A DNA stretch of 64,000 nucleotides from Pontibacter sp. E15-1 (GTDB taxonomy: Bacteria; Bacteroidota; Bacteroidia; Cytophagales; Hymenobacteraceae). Position numbers and translations under genes: made by a program. The stretch is from assembly GCF_022601975.1 (NCBI RefSeq), contig NZ_JAKVIR010000013.1, positions 98,443 through 162,442 of the forward strand. Reading direction: 5' to 3'. Below the pieces are notes generated by a model that worked only from the letters and a program-made list of their open reading frames with translations, searched no databases and had not been told where the DNA came from. Shown here piece by piece: positions 1 to 9,383 of this stretch (positions within the stretch are counted from its first letter, which is position 1; every line of letters starts with the position of its first letter).

Positions 1-1358
1 CTGGGGTTTGGCACAATCTTCACTGGTAAGCCTGAACTAGCCATGGCATCTATGCGCACAGTATCGCTGATTAGCGCTTCTGTCGCAAACTCCTGAACAT
101 TTATAGTCTGCGTTTTCTTTAGGACATTAAAATCAAAGTATACCGGATCGAGCGGAAAGAAACCGTAGCTCCCCGGATGCGACACCACCACCTGTGTCTC
201 ACCAACCTTCTTCGCTACCAGCCTGTTACCGGGCAGTATTTCGGCAACTGTGGTATCAAGCACGCTGTAGGTGGGTTGCAACCCAGAACTCAACCCAAAA
301 TCCAGCTGTAGCGTGTCTGGCTCGTATCTGACAGCTGGCAGTGGATGCGCCGCGAGCTGCTGCTCTGCAGGAGTTGTAAATTTATATATACCAGTTATAT
401 TTGAGCCTGCTGCCAAATACAGTGAATTCTTGTGTGCATAGACTGTACTTGCATGTGTTGCCTCAAATGTAGTGGTGCTGTTTAAGCGGGTCCAGTCTTT
501 GCCGTCTTCAGAGTACCAGACTTCATTGGTATAAGCTTCTGCCATGGTTGTCCCGTCTATGGCCCATAACTTGTTGTCGAAAGCTATAACTGAGAAGTGA
601 ATTCTGGGGTCCCAACCTGCATGGTCCGTCACCAACTCCCAGTTAACGCCATCTTTGCTTTTCCAGACGTCGTTGAAAACGTTAGTAGGGATGTTCCAGA
701 GTTTGCTTCCTCCACCAAAAACCCACATCTCATCTTTAAAAACCACTGACCCATGCATGAGCCCTCTTGGCCCCCAAGGCGCAGAGGGCATTTCTAGCGT
801 CCAGTTTACGCCGTCTTCCGAAGACCAGATGTCATTCAGTGGCCGCTCCAAGGTATGGTCATAGTTGCCTTCAGCGTCCCAAAAGCTCACGCCGCCCATA
901 ATCCAGAGCTTGTCGTGGTACGCAACAACATAAGGTGCGTATCGCATTCCCCAAGGTGCACTGGCAGTTTCCTGATTCCAGGTTATGCCGTCCGCCGATG
1001 ACCAAACATCCGGGTAACCATCTCCGCTTAAGACCCAAATCTTGTCCTTAAAAACTACCACACCACCACCATGGCGACCTGGCCAGCTACCGTTTCCGAC
1101 CTTTTCCCAATGCACGGCATCTGCTGACTTGTATATACCATTGGAAAGGGGACCATATTTCCATCCGCCTATCATCCAAATCTCGTCCTTGAAATGGACA
1201 GCGCCAACACCGTCGCGCATAGAGAACGGCAAATCAGCAACCCTCTCCCAGCTTTCCCAAATCTTTCCTTCTGAGGCATGCTGGGCATAAGCAATATTTC
1301 CATTCCAAGAAATGAAAAGGCAAAAAGTACACAGAGCAAGTATTAAGTTCTTATTCAT
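1..1358 (-). CDS. kelch-like exported protein, 3' end outside window
   Basis: A minus-strand reading frame opens at an ATG at 1358 and runs off the left edge without a stop; about 452 codons are visible. It begins with a Sec signal peptide ending near NIAYAQ. Then come about six repeats in which a phrase such as WMIGG, WVLSGDG, WIMGG, WVFGGG or WAIDG is followed by a W-S-(S/A)-(A/E)-D-G strand, as in kelch/galactose-oxidase propellers. After about residue 360 the sequence changes to a beta-rich linker with an ASSGLPV motif, seen in Bacteroidota Ig-like surface modules. A type IX sorting domain could lie beyond the edge. Ligand and function are unknown. An AT-rich gap lies upstream, so the gene probably has its own promoter. 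Confidence 0.8.
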   Translation of the reverse strand, partial: MNKNLILALCTFCLFISWNGNIAYAQHASEGKIWESWERVADLPFSMRDGVGAVHFKDEIWMIGGWKYGPLSNGIYKSADAVHWEKVGNGSWPGRHGGGVVVFKDKIWVLSGDGYPDVWSSADGITWNQETASAPWGMRYAPYVVAYHDKLWIMGGVSFWDAEGNYDHTLERPLNDIWSSEDGVNWTLEMPSAPWGPRGLMHGSVVFKDEMWVFGGGSKLWNIPTNVFNDVWKSKDGVNWELVTDHAGWDPRIHFSVIAFDNKLWAIDGTTMAEAYTNEVWYSEDGKDWTRLNSTTTFEATHASTVYAHKNSLYLAAGSNITGIYKFTTPAEQQLAAHPLPAVRYEPDTLQLDFGLSSGLQPTYSVLDTTVAEILPGNRLVAKKVGETQVVVSHPGSYGFFPLDPVYFDFNVLKKTQTINVQEFATEALISDTVRIDAMASSGLPVKIVPNP

Positions 1359-1951
1359 GACTGCGGCAAGTATTCTTCATGTGATTAAATTAATTGGTCT
1401 CATATTCTGTGGCAAAACTCTCTTAGAAAGTATAAACAAAAATATATACAGTGTATTTTTAACATAAAAAACCATATTGAAAAACGCATACTTAAAGAAT
1501 ACTCAAGCACTAAGAATCATAAATACACATAGAATATTTATACTTCATACATGCCATTACACATAGTATAACAAATGTATTTATATAATTAAATATACAC
1601 AAGCCTAACCTTTTAAATTCAGTAATTGGAACGTCATGCCATAGCAATTTATCAGCTTTAAAATCTCCTTTCAGTACCTTAAACCTGCCTCCTATCTTCT
1701 TTCTTCATCACTCCTGACTTTACACTCTGCTGATTATCCAGTAATCACGTTAAGCTATTTCAAAGGACCGAGTAGGAAATTATGTCTTGCTCTGAAGATC
1801 AGCCGGGCACAAGTCGGACAAAAGCGAGCGCCTAGGTATGAATGGTGACATATTGACAGAATCAAAAGCCTGTTTGCCCCTTGGCACAAGGGTTGTTATA
1901 GAACAGACACAAGAAAAAATCGAATTAGGAATCATATAATAAAACTATAGA
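1359..1951. other. AT-rich intergenic region between kelch gene and dnaK
   Basis: No credible gene is seen here. The left two thirds are very AT-rich with runs of ATA/TATA. The minus strand carries TATTTTTG at 1437-1444, matching the Bacteroidota -7 consensus TAnnTTTG, 79 bases before the kelch ATG; no good -33 partner is visible. The right third is less AT-rich and holds the dnaK upstream elements. Confidence 0.6.
1878..1898 (+). promoter_or_regulatory. sigma54-like -24/-12 site and inverted repeat upstream of dnaK
   Basis: The string TTGGCAC-AAGGG-TTGTT begins at 1881 and ends at 1897. It matches the sigma54 pattern YTGGCACGrNNNTTGCW except for A after TGGCAC and T in place of C in the -12 element. 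It overlaps a perfect inverted repeat CCCTTG-GCA-CAAGGG at 1878-1892, which could instead be a repressor site. The dnaK ATG is about 54 bases downstream, a normal leader length. No TAnnTTTG promoter is seen close by. Its function is inferred. Confidence 0.4.
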
Positions 1952-3883
1952 ATGGGAAAGATAATTGGTATTGACTTAGGTACAACTAACTCTTGCGTTG
2001 CCGTAATGGAGGGTAACGAGCCAGTGGTTATACCAAACAGCGAAGGCCGCAGAACCACGCCGTCTATCGTCGCGTTTCTGGACAACGGAAACGGCGAGCG
2101 CAAAGTAGGTGACCCTGCCAAACGTCAGGCAATCACAAACCCGCAGAACACGATCGCTTCTATCAAGCGCTTCATGGGCCACAGCTACAACGAGGTAAGC
2201 GAAGAAGCAAAGCAGGTATCCTATAAAGTAGTGCAGGGTGGCAACAACACCGTGCGCGTGGAGATCGGCGACAGACAGTACACACCACAGGAAATCTCAG
2301 CGATGGTGCTTCAGAAAATGAAGGCTACCGCAGAAGACTACCTCGGTACTACAGTTACTGAAGCGGTTATTACCGTGCCCGCCTACTTTAACGATGCACA
2401 GCGCCAGGCCACAAAAGAAGCCGGACAGATTGCAGGCCTTGATGTGAAGCGTATTATCAACGAGCCAACAGCGGCAGCGCTTGCTTACGGCCTGGACAAA
2501 AAGCACAAAGACCAGAAAATTGCCGTGTTTGACCTTGGTGGCGGTACATTCGATATCTCTATCCTTGAACTAGGAGACGGCGTGTTTGAGGTGCTTTCTA
2601 CCAACGGTGACACTCACCTGGGTGGCGACGACTTTGACCAGAAAATCATTAACTGGCTGGCGGATGAGTTTAAGAGCGACGAAGGCATTGACCTGCGCAG
2701 GGACCCAATGGCGCTTCAGCGTTTGAAGGAAGCAGCTGAGAAGGCAAAAGTGGAGCTTTCTTCTTCTAACGAAACTGAAATTAACCTGCCTTATATCATG
2801 CCGGTTGACGGCGTGCCGAAACACTTGGTTCGCAAATTATCGCGCGCAAAGTTCGAGCAGCTGGCTGATGACTTGATCCGCCGCTCTATGGAGCCTTGCA
2901 AAGTGGCGCTTAAGGACGCAGGCCTTTCCATCTCTGACATCGACGAGGTGATCCTTGTAGGTGGTTCAACCCGTATCCCGAAGGTACAGGAAGAGGTTGA
3001 GAAATTCTTCGGCAAGAAGCCTTCGAAGGGTGTGAACCCGGATGAGGTGGTTGCAGTTGGTGCCGCCATACAGGGTGGTGTACTGACAGGTGAAGTAAAA
3101 GACGTGCTCCTGCTGGACGTAACGCCGCTTTCACTGGGTATCGAGACCATGGGTGGCGTGATGACCAAATTGATTGAGTCGAACACCACCATCCCGACGA
3201 AGAAGTCTGAGACCTTCTCTACCGCTTCGGATAACCAGCCGTCTGTGGAGATTCACGTACTGCAGGGGGAGCGCCCGATGGCCCGCGACAACCGCACGAT
3301 TGGCCGATTCCACCTGGCAGACATTCCGCCAGCACCGCGTGGCATTCCGCAGATCGAGGTAATCTTCGACATCGACGCCAACGGTATCCTGCACGTAACG
3401 GCTAAGGACAAAGCGACTGGCAAGGAGCAGAAAATCCGCATCGAGGCTTCTTCTGGCCTGAGCGAGCAGGAAATCGAGAAAATGCGCCAGGAGGCAGAGG
3501 CCAACGCTGAAGCTGACAAAAAAGCGAAGGAAGAGATTGAGAAGCTAAACTCAGCCGACTCTATGATCTTCCAGACGGAGAAGCAGCTGAAGGAGTATGG
3601 CGACAAGCTTTCTGACGGCAATAAGTCTAACGTTGAGAACGCCTTGGCAGAGCTGAAGACCGCGCATGGCGCGAAAGACGCAGCCGGTATAGACAAAGCC
3701 CTGGAGAACCTGAACAACGCATGGAGTGCAGCCTCTCAGGAGATGTACAATGCCACGCAAGGCCAACCAGAAGGTGCCCCAGGCGCCGAAGCTGGCAACG
3801 GCCAGGCGGGCGGGCCGCAAGGCGCCTCTGCCGACGGTGGCGTAACCGACGTTGACTACGAAGAAGTGGACGGCAATAAGTAA
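1952..3883 (+). CDS. dnaK: molecular chaperone DnaK (Hsp70)
   Basis: 643 residues, the normal DnaK length. The nucleotide-binding domain (about 1-385) opens with [16 protein letters not shown], contains the phosphate-binding [10 protein letters not shown] segment near 195, and closes with [11 protein letters not shown]. The hydrophobic linker [13 protein letters not shown] precedes the substrate-binding domain, which is followed by a charged helical lid and a Gly/Ala-rich tail ending in [11 protein letters not shown]. It is a cytosolic ATP-dependent chaperone that works with DnaJ and GrpE; neither partner gene lies next to it. The start at 1952 gives the canonical [12 protein letters not shown]-terminus. 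It is monocistronic, with a sigma54-like site upstream and a strong terminator downstream. TATACC-type hexamers are sparser here than in the following cluster. Confidence 0.98.
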   Translation: MGKIIGIDLGTTNSCVAVMEGNEPVVIPNSEGRRTTPSIVAFLDNGNGERKVGDPAKRQAITNPQNTIASIKRFMGHSYNEVSEEAKQVSYKVVQGGNNTVRVEIGDRQYTPQEISAMVLQKMKATAEDYLGTTVTEAVITVPAYFNDAQRQATKEAGQIAGLDVKRIINEPTAAALAYGLDKKHKDQKIAVFDLGGGTFDISILELGDGVFEVLSTNGDTHLGGDDFDQKIINWLADEFKSDEGIDLRRDPMALQRLKEAAEKAKVELSSSNETEINLPYIMPVDGVPKHLVRKLSRAKFEQLADDLIRRSMEPCKVALKDAGLSISDIDEVILVGGSTRIPKVQEEVEKFFGKKPSKGVNPDEVVAVGAAIQGGVLTGEVKDVLLLDVTPLSLGIETMGGVMTKLIESNTTIPTKKSETFSTASDNQPSVEIHVLQGERPMARDNRTIGRFHLADIPPAPRGIPQIEVIFDIDANGILHVTAKDKATGKEQKIRIEASSGLSEQEIEKMRQEAEANAEADKKAKEEIEKLNSADSMIFQTEKQLKEYGDKLSDGNKSNVENALAELKTAHGAKDAAGIDKALENLNNAWSAASQEMYNATQGQPEGAPGAEAGNGQAGGPQGASADGGVTDVDYEEVDGNK

Positions 3884-3905
3884 TCTAAAAACTAATTCAT
3901 ATATG

Positions 3906-3938
3906 AAATCCCCCGCTGGCTCAGCGGGGGATTTTTTT
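3906..3938 (+). terminator. rho-independent terminator of dnaK
   Basis: A 13-bp perfect stem (AAATCCCCCGCTG / CAGCGGGGGATTT) with a 3-base loop is followed by a run of seven T. It starts 22 bases after the dnaK stop. Confidence 0.93.
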
Positions 3939-4309
3939 GTTTGTGCCCACCATACCTACACTAAACAAGGGATTTTACGTATTCAGTTTTTTTCCTTCTC
4001 TTGTTCCTCTTCGCATACACTATAGACAAGTGATTGTCAATCGCAACTTGTGTTACTTTGTCATTCAAGGCAGATTTGTGCAATGGTATACATCATGCAG
4101 CCCCTTCCCCGCCCGACCACAAAACCCTAACTTCGTAACACGCACGTTAGATGAAAATAACCTATAAAAATACAATCAATACTTAAAACATTTAAAATAA
4201 CAAATCGTATATATATAAAAATATAAATTAGAGTATTTTATAACGCTTGAAAACTATTCCCTCCTGTTTCAGTACTAAATTTGTAAATTATTAGATTACG
4301 TTAAGAAGC
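3939..4309. other. intergenic region upstream of the polysaccharide cluster
   Basis: No gene is supported. A 76-codon frame here starts inside the dnaK terminator and has no recognisable features. Composition becomes strongly AT-rich from about 4140. A -7 like element TAAATTTG lies at 4276-4283, 26 bases before the ATG at 4310; a TTG at 4247 is farther upstream than the usual 19-23 base spacing, so the promoter is tentative. Confidence 0.5.
4276..4283 (+). promoter_or_regulatory. putative -7 element for the polysaccharide export cluster
   Basis: TAAATTTG matches TAnnTTTG and stands 26 bases before the permease start. The -33 element is weak. It is the only good candidate before a run of ten collinear genes. 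Confidence 0.4.
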
Positions 4310-5167
4310 ATGCTAACCGCAGAAAAGAAAAATTGGGAGTGGGAAATAGATAATTCTTCAAGCTATTGGGGGGAAAGCCTCCGGGAGCTCTGGTCGTTTC
4401 GGCACCTGATAGCCAGTTTGGTGCGCCGCCACTTTATCCTGAATTACCAGCAAACTGTGCTTGGTCCCTTCTGGATTCTGTTCCAACCCATCATGACGCT
4501 AATCACCTATGTGGTTGTGTTTGACAAAATGGTGGGTATACCCACCGGCACGCTGCCACCTGTGCTGTTCTACTTTTCGGGTATCGTGCTCTGGAACTTC
4601 TTCAGCGACAGCTTTTCCGGAACCTCCAACACTTTCCGAGACAATGCCCAGATTTTCAGCAAGGTTTACTTTCCCCGCATCATTATGCCGGTATCCGTGA
4701 TCGTGACGCACGTGTTTCGGTTTCTGATGCAGCTGGCCATGCTCCTTCTGTTTATCGCCTACTATTGGCTCTTTAAAGACCTGCAGCTTTCCTTCAGCGC
4801 CTGGGTCTTTGCCGTGCCCTTGGCTGTGCTGATGTTAGGCTGCATGGGGCTTGGGCTTGGGCTGCTCTTCTCTGTCCTGACGGCGAAGTACCGCGACATC
4901 TCCAACCTGGTGAGCCTGGGCATACGGCTGATGATGTTCGTGACCCCGGTTATCTTCCCGCTGAGCACAGTGCCCGAAGGAGTGCAATGGATTGTAAAGA
5001 TAAACCCGCTCAGCCCGCTTTTCGAGTTGTTCAGGCTTTCGCTGCTTGGCGAGGGGTATGTATCGCACTGGCATCTGCTCTACAGCTTTGTATTCATGGT
5101 TGTGGTGCTGTCCGGCTCGCTGCTCCTGTTCAACAAGCAGGGCACAAAACTTATGGATGTAGTATAA
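4310..5167 (+). CDS. ABC-2 type polysaccharide exporter permease (Wzm-like)
   Basis: 285 residues. The N-terminal cytosolic part holds LRELWSFRHLIASLVRRHFILNYQQTVLGPFW, split here as the two conserved pieces LRELWSFRHLI and YQQTVLGPFW, characteristic of O-antigen/teichoic-acid exporter permeases. About six membrane segments follow (near 60-80, 95-115, 140-165, 170-195, 205-225 and 255-275). Such permeases form the membrane channel of ABC transporters that move lipid-linked glycans across the inner membrane. The ATPase gene starts 7 bases downstream, so the two form one exporter. The start at 4310 is the only sensible ATG. Confidence 0.92.
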   Translation: MLTAEKKNWEWEIDNSSSYWGESLRELWSFRHLIASLVRRHFILNYQQTVLGPFWILFQPIMTLITYVVVFDKMVGIPTGTLPPVLFYFSGIVLWNFFSDSFSGTSNTFRDNAQIFSKVYFPRIIMPVSVIVTHVFRFLMQLAMLLLFIAYYWLFKDLQLSFSAWVFAVPLAVLMLGCMGLGLGLLFSVLTAKYRDISNLVSLGIRLMMFVTPVIFPLSTVPEGVQWIVKINPLSPLFELFRLSLLGEGYVSHWHLLYSFVFMVVVLSGSLLLFNKQGTKLMDVV

Positions 5168-5174
5168 AGACACT

Positions 5175-6455
5175 ATGGGAGATGTAGTTATAGAGGTTGA
5201 CAGGCTGTCTAAAATGTATCGCCTGGGTACCATCGGCACCGGCTCTTTCCGGCAGGATATACAGCACTGGTGGACAACCAGCATTCTGAAAAAGGAAGAC
5301 CCTTTCTTTAAACTGGGAGATGACAGCCCACAGCAGATGAACAACCAAACGCTTTGGGCGCTGCAGGATGTGAGCTTTGAGGTGAAACGTGGCGAGGCGC
5401 TTGGCATTGTGGGCAGCAACGGGTCGGGCAAGTCCACGCTGCTGAAAATCATGTCTAAGATCGTGCGGCCGACCAGAGGGTCGGTACGAGGCATCGGTAA
5501 AGTGAGCAGTTTGCTGGAGGTAGGCACCGGCTTTAACCCGGAGCTTACCGGTAGAGAGAACATTTATGTGAGCGGCTATATTCTGGGCATGAGCAAAAGC
5601 GAGATCCGCAGCAAGTTCGACCAGATTGTGGACTTCTCCGGCATCGAGCAGTTTATTGACACCCCTGTGAAGCGCTATTCCTCGGGCATGTACGTGCGCC
5701 TGGCCTTTGCGGTGGCCGCCCACCTCGAGCCAGACATCCTCATTGTGGACGAGGTATTGGCCGTGGGCGACGCTGACTTCCAGAAGAAATGCCTGGGCAA
5801 AATGCGCGAGGTCACCCATACCGACGGGCGAACCATTCTGTTTGTGAGCCATAGCATGCAGGCTATCCAAAACCTCTGTGACAGGGCCCTATGGCTCGAA
5901 AAAGGCAAGATGAAGGAGATCGGAGACGTGTCGCGGGTGGTGAACAAGTATATCTCTGGCGTGCAGAAGCACCAGATGAAGCAAAGCTGGAAGACGCCAG
6001 AGGAAGCCCCTGGCAACGAATGGGTGCGCATCAAGTCCGTCGAGCTCATCCCCCACCGCCTTGCCCACGACGCTCCGCTGGATATCAGGACGCCACTCAC
6101 CGTGAAATTCAGTTTCTGGAACCTGACGGATGGCATTGTCCTCGGCGCTGGCCTGCACCTGTTCACCTACGGGGGCGAGTGCATCTTCGACGTGCCCTCT
6201 CCCACACAGCCCTGCGACAAGGGGCTGGTAGAGGGTGAGTGCACCATACCGGGCAATTTCCTGAACGACGGCTCATACTATATTTCCCTGATTTTTGTGC
6301 GCGACACCTCGGTGCAGCTTTTCTATTTGGAAGAGTGCCTTTCGTTTGACCTGGAAGATTACCGCGAGAACATCCAGTGGTATGGCAAGTGGTGGGGAGC
6401 TGTGCGCCCCAAGCTGCCCTTTCGCTTCGAGCAGACAGAAATGGTTCTTCAGTAA
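5175..6455 (+). CDS. polysaccharide ABC exporter ATPase with C-terminal glycan-binding domain (Wzt-like)
   Basis: 426 residues. The ATPase domain fills about 1-250: Walker A GSNGSGKST at 80-88, signature YSSGMYVRLAFA near 173, Walker B ILIVDEVLAVGD, and the switch histidine in FVSHSMQ. About 40 extra residues precede Walker A, as in TagH/Wzt-type ATPases. The last 160 residues form a beta-rich domain like Wzt-C, which in characterised systems binds the finished glycan before export. The domain suggests that chains are recognised by their end or modification. It pairs with the permease 7 bases upstream and is followed 13 bases later by the glycosyltransferases. Confidence 0.92.
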   Translation: MGDVVIEVDRLSKMYRLGTIGTGSFRQDIQHWWTTSILKKEDPFFKLGDDSPQQMNNQTLWALQDVSFEVKRGEALGIVGSNGSGKSTLLKIMSKIVRPTRGSVRGIGKVSSLLEVGTGFNPELTGRENIYVSGYILGMSKSEIRSKFDQIVDFSGIEQFIDTPVKRYSSGMYVRLAFAVAAHLEPDILIVDEVLAVGDADFQKKCLGKMREVTHTDGRTILFVSHSMQAIQNLCDRALWLEKGKMKEIGDVSRVVNKYISGVQKHQMKQSWKTPEEAPGNEWVRIKSVELIPHRLAHDAPLDIRTPLTVKFSFWNLTDGIVLGAGLHLFTYGGECIFDVPSPTQPCDKGLVEGECTIPGNFLNDGSYYISLIFVRDTSVQLFYLEECLSFDLEDYRENIQWYGKWWGAVRPKLPFRFEQTEMVLQ

Positions 6456-6468
6456 CAGTTTATACCGC

Positions 6469-7761
6469 ATGCCGCTTATGCAAGCTTATCCGCCCTATAC
6501 CATCACCCACATCCGCCTGAACGAGCAGCTGGCCATGCCCTCCCTTCACTTTAACGGGCAAGGAAACTACCTCGTGTTCTGGTGGCGGGAGATGGCGCTG
6601 GGGCATCTTTTCCTAAAGCCAGGGAAGCCGCTCTCAGTTGATGCCTTTCACCAGAAGACCATTCAGGCAATTGCGCCTGCCCTGCGCTTTTATACCCAGG
6701 AAACGCCTGAAATGACAAGCCAGCTGCTCCAGCTATTCAAGCAGGGCGCTTTTGCCCTTTGGGCTGCCGCGATGGCCAGCGTCTTTTCGGTCTGGCATCC
6801 AGACGAGATTCCGGGCACGGTGCCGGTATCCGTTGTGATCTGTACCCGCGACAGGGCCGCTGACTTACACAGCTGCCTGACGAGACTTTCGGCGTTACAA
6901 TGCCAGCCACACGAGATCGTGGTGGTGGACAATGCGCCCACAGACGATGCTTCCTTCCGAGTGGTGGAGCAGTTTGCCGGGGTCCGGTACGTGAAAGAGC
7001 CCCGGGGTGGCCTGGACATCGCACGCAACACCGGCGTGACCAGCGCTGTCTGCGAGGTCGTTGCCTTTTGTGATGATGACGTAGTGGTGCATCCGCTGTG
7101 GGTATACCAGGTATGGCAGACGTTCCAGGATCCCGCCGTCGCGGCCATGACCGGTTTGGTGCTGGCAGCGGAGTTGCAAACGGAGGCCCAACTGATCTTT
7201 GAAAAACACTGGAGCTTTAACCGCGGGTATACCGACAAGACGTATGATAGCGCCTACTTTAAGGCCACGCTGGCAAAGGGCCCTCCGGTATGGGAAATTG
7301 GGGCGGGCGCGAACATGGCCTTCCGAAAATCGGTGCTGGATGCAGTGGGCTACTTCGATGAGCTTCTGGATGTTGGGGCCGCCGGTTGCAGCGGAGACTC
7401 GGAGATGTGGTACAGGATTCTGCTGCATGGCCATGCCATCCGGTATAACCCCAGGGCCATCGTCTTCCACCGACACCGCCAGGAGCTGAAGGCGCTACAC
7501 AGGCAACTGTTTAGCTACATGCGGGGCTTTACGGCAGCGGCGCTCACACAGCAGCAGCACTATCAGGCGGCAAACTACAGGTACCGTTTGTTGACATCCA
7601 TACCCAGGTATTATTTCCGGTTGCTTTGCGAGGGCTTCCCGAGGTATAACTTCCGTTTCAGAACCGTGGGCTCGGAGATGCGCGGCATTGTGTCGGGCTT
7701 ACTGTACTACCAAAGAAACAGGGGAAAAGTCCCATACCCTAAACCGGGCGTACAGGCATGA
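6469..7761 (+). CDS. glycosyltransferase family 2 with extra N-terminal domain
   Basis: 430 residues from the ATG at 6469. The frame is open further upstream, but that stretch overlaps the ATPase gene and is not protein-like. Residues 1-115 form an N-terminal domain I do not recognise. The GT-A fold starts at VPVSVVICTRDR (about 118), with VVVDNAPTDD and a metal-binding AFCDDDVVVHP segment near 200, then GAGANMAFRKSVLD and DSEMWYRIL typical of the acceptor half. It probably adds one sugar to the exported glycan on the cytosolic face; donor and linkage cannot be read from sequence. It overlaps the next gene by ATGA (7758-7761), indicating translational coupling. Confidence 0.88.
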   Translation: MPLMQAYPPYTITHIRLNEQLAMPSLHFNGQGNYLVFWWREMALGHLFLKPGKPLSVDAFHQKTIQAIAPALRFYTQETPEMTSQLLQLFKQGAFALWAAAMASVFSVWHPDEIPGTVPVSVVICTRDRAADLHSCLTRLSALQCQPHEIVVVDNAPTDDASFRVVEQFAGVRYVKEPRGGLDIARNTGVTSAVCEVVAFCDDDVVVHPLWVYQVWQTFQDPAVAAMTGLVLAAELQTEAQLIFEKHWSFNRGYTDKTYDSAYFKATLAKGPPVWEIGAGANMAFRKSVLDAVGYFDELLDVGAAGCSGDSEMWYRILLHGHAIRYNPRAIVFHRHRQELKALHRQLFSYMRGFTAAALTQQQHYQAANYRYRLLTSIPRYYFRLLCEGFPRYNFRFRTVGSEMRGIVSGLLYYQRNRGKVPYPKPGVQA

Positions 7762-9383
7762 CCGGCCAGCATCCATCCCAACCATTGGTGTCGGCCATCA
7801 TCACGTGCTACAACCATGGCCAGTACCTGCGAGAGGCAGTGGAGAGCGTCCGCAGCCAGGAGTATCCTGCCGTCGAAATCGTGGTGGTAGACGACGGCTC
7901 TACAGACGACACAAAGGCAGTGGCGGAGAGTTGCCCGGGCGTACGCTATGTTTACCAGGGCAATCAGGGGCTGTCTGCGGCGCGCAACACGGGCATCCGC
8001 CACAGCCACGGAGAGTTTTTGCTGTTTCTGGATGCCGACGACTGGCTTTTGCCCAACGCCCTGCGCACCAACGCCACGCACCTGCAGCAGCAGCCGGAGC
8101 TTGCCTTTGTGTCGGGGGGGCACGACAAGGTGTTTGTGGATGAGGGCATCACGCGGGAGGACATCGCTGAAGTAAAAGGCAACCACTACCAGCACCTGCT
8201 GCAAGGCAACTACATTGGCATGCATGCCACCGTTATGTACAGGCGCTGGGTTTTCGAGGAGATACAGTATGACACCACCCTCAAAAGATGCGAGGACTAT
8301 GACCTTTACCTGAAAATTGCCCGCACGCACCCAGTATACCATCATGCGGGCAGAATTGCCGCCTACCGGCTCCATACCACCAACATGTCGGCCAACATCC
8401 CCGCGATGCTGGGGACGGTGCTGCAGGTACTGGCCCGGCAGCACGGCAATCTAAAATCGGAGGCTGAGAAAAAGGCATTCCGGCGAGGACAGCGCGTTTG
8501 GAGCGATTACTATTGCAAAGAACTGTATACCAAGTTACTAAACAACAAAAGCCTGCTCACAAAAGCAGGAATCTATACCCTGCTACGGCACAAACCATCC
8601 CTGTTTTTAAACTACATGCTTATGCAACCTACTGCCATGATCAAGTCAAAAATAAAGAAAAACACCCCCGCACTTGGGTTAAGGCTGCTGCAAAAGATAG
8701 GCATGCTCAAGAAGTACACCCCCGCTCCCGGTCAGGTACGGGCAGGAGATTTGAACAGAAACCAGCCTTTCAGCAAAAGCTTTGGCTATGACCGAGGCGG
8801 CCCCGTGGACCGCTACTACATTGAGAACTTCCTGCAGCAAGAGTCGGCCAGCATTTGCGGCCGGGTGCTGGAGATCGGGGACAATGAGTATACCCTCCAA
8901 TTCGGGGGCCAGAACGTAGCCCAAAGCGATATCCTGCATGTGGATGCCAGCAACCCCAAGGCCACTTTTGTAGGAGACATCAGCGATGCGCCGCAGCTGC
9001 CCGACAATACCTTCGACTGCATCGTCCTGACGCAGACGCTGCACCTGATCTACGACTTTAAGGGCGCGCTCCGCACCTGCCACCGCGTGCTCAAACCGGG
9101 CGGCACGCTGCTCCTGACCGTGCCGGGCATCACCCCTATCGACCAGGGCGAGTGGAAGGAGACGTGGTATTGGGCGTTCACAGACAAGGCCATGCGCAGG
9201 CTGATGACAGAAACCTTTTCGGGGGCCGCCACTGAGGTGAACTGCTTCGGAAATGTGTTTGCCGCCACCGCCTTCCTGTATGGCATGGGCCTGCCTGAGG
9301 TTCCGAAGGCCAAGCTGGACTTTAACGACCCCCATTATCAGGTCATCGTGACTGTAAAAGCTGTGAAGGCACCCCTCGCTTGA
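7758..9383 (+). CDS. glycosyltransferase family 2 fused to SAM-dependent methyltransferase
   Basis: 541 residues, about twice the usual length of a single-domain GT2. The N-terminal half is a GT2: VSAIITCYNHGQYL at 11, VVVDDGSTDDT at 42, LDADDW at 91 and a catalytic-region CEDYDLYLKI. A basic linker follows, then from about 335 a class I methyltransferase with motif I VLEIGDNEYTLQFGG, an LPDNTFDCIVLTQTLHLI segment and VLKPGGTLLLTVPG. The fusion predicts one enzyme that adds a sugar and methylates the product or a neighbouring residue. Methyl capping is a known chain-end signal for Wzt-type exporters, so this could set chain length; that role is inferred. It overlaps both neighbours by 4 bases. 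Confidence 0.88.
   Translation: MTGQHPSQPLVSAIITCYNHGQYLREAVESVRSQEYPAVEIVVVDDGSTDDTKAVAESCPGVRYVYQGNQGLSAARNTGIRHSHGEFLLFLDADDWLLPNALRTNATHLQQQPELAFVSGGHDKVFVDEGITREDIAEVKGNHYQHLLQGNYIGMHATVMYRRWVFEEIQYDTTLKRCEDYDLYLKIARTHPVYHHAGRIAAYRLHTTNMSANIPAMLGTVLQVLARQHGNLKSEAEKKAFRRGQRVWSDYYCKELYTKLLNNKSLLTKAGIYTLLRHKPSLFLNYMLMQPTAMIKSKIKKNTPALGLRLLQKIGMLKKYTPAPGQVRAGDLNRNQPFSKSFGYDRGGPVDRYYIENFLQQESASICGRVLEIGDNEYTLQFGGQNVAQSDILHVDASNPKATFVGDISDAPQLPDNTFDCIVLTQTLHLIYDFKGALRTCHRVLKPGGTLLLTVPGITPIDQGEWKETWYWAFTDKAMRRLMTETFSGAATEVNCFGNVFAATAFLYGMGLPEVPKAKLDFNDPHYQVIVTVKAVKAPLA

Noticed and set aside
3937..4167. Small plus-strand frame after dnaK
   Set aside because: It begins in the terminator T-tract and has no conserved feature or plausible promoter.
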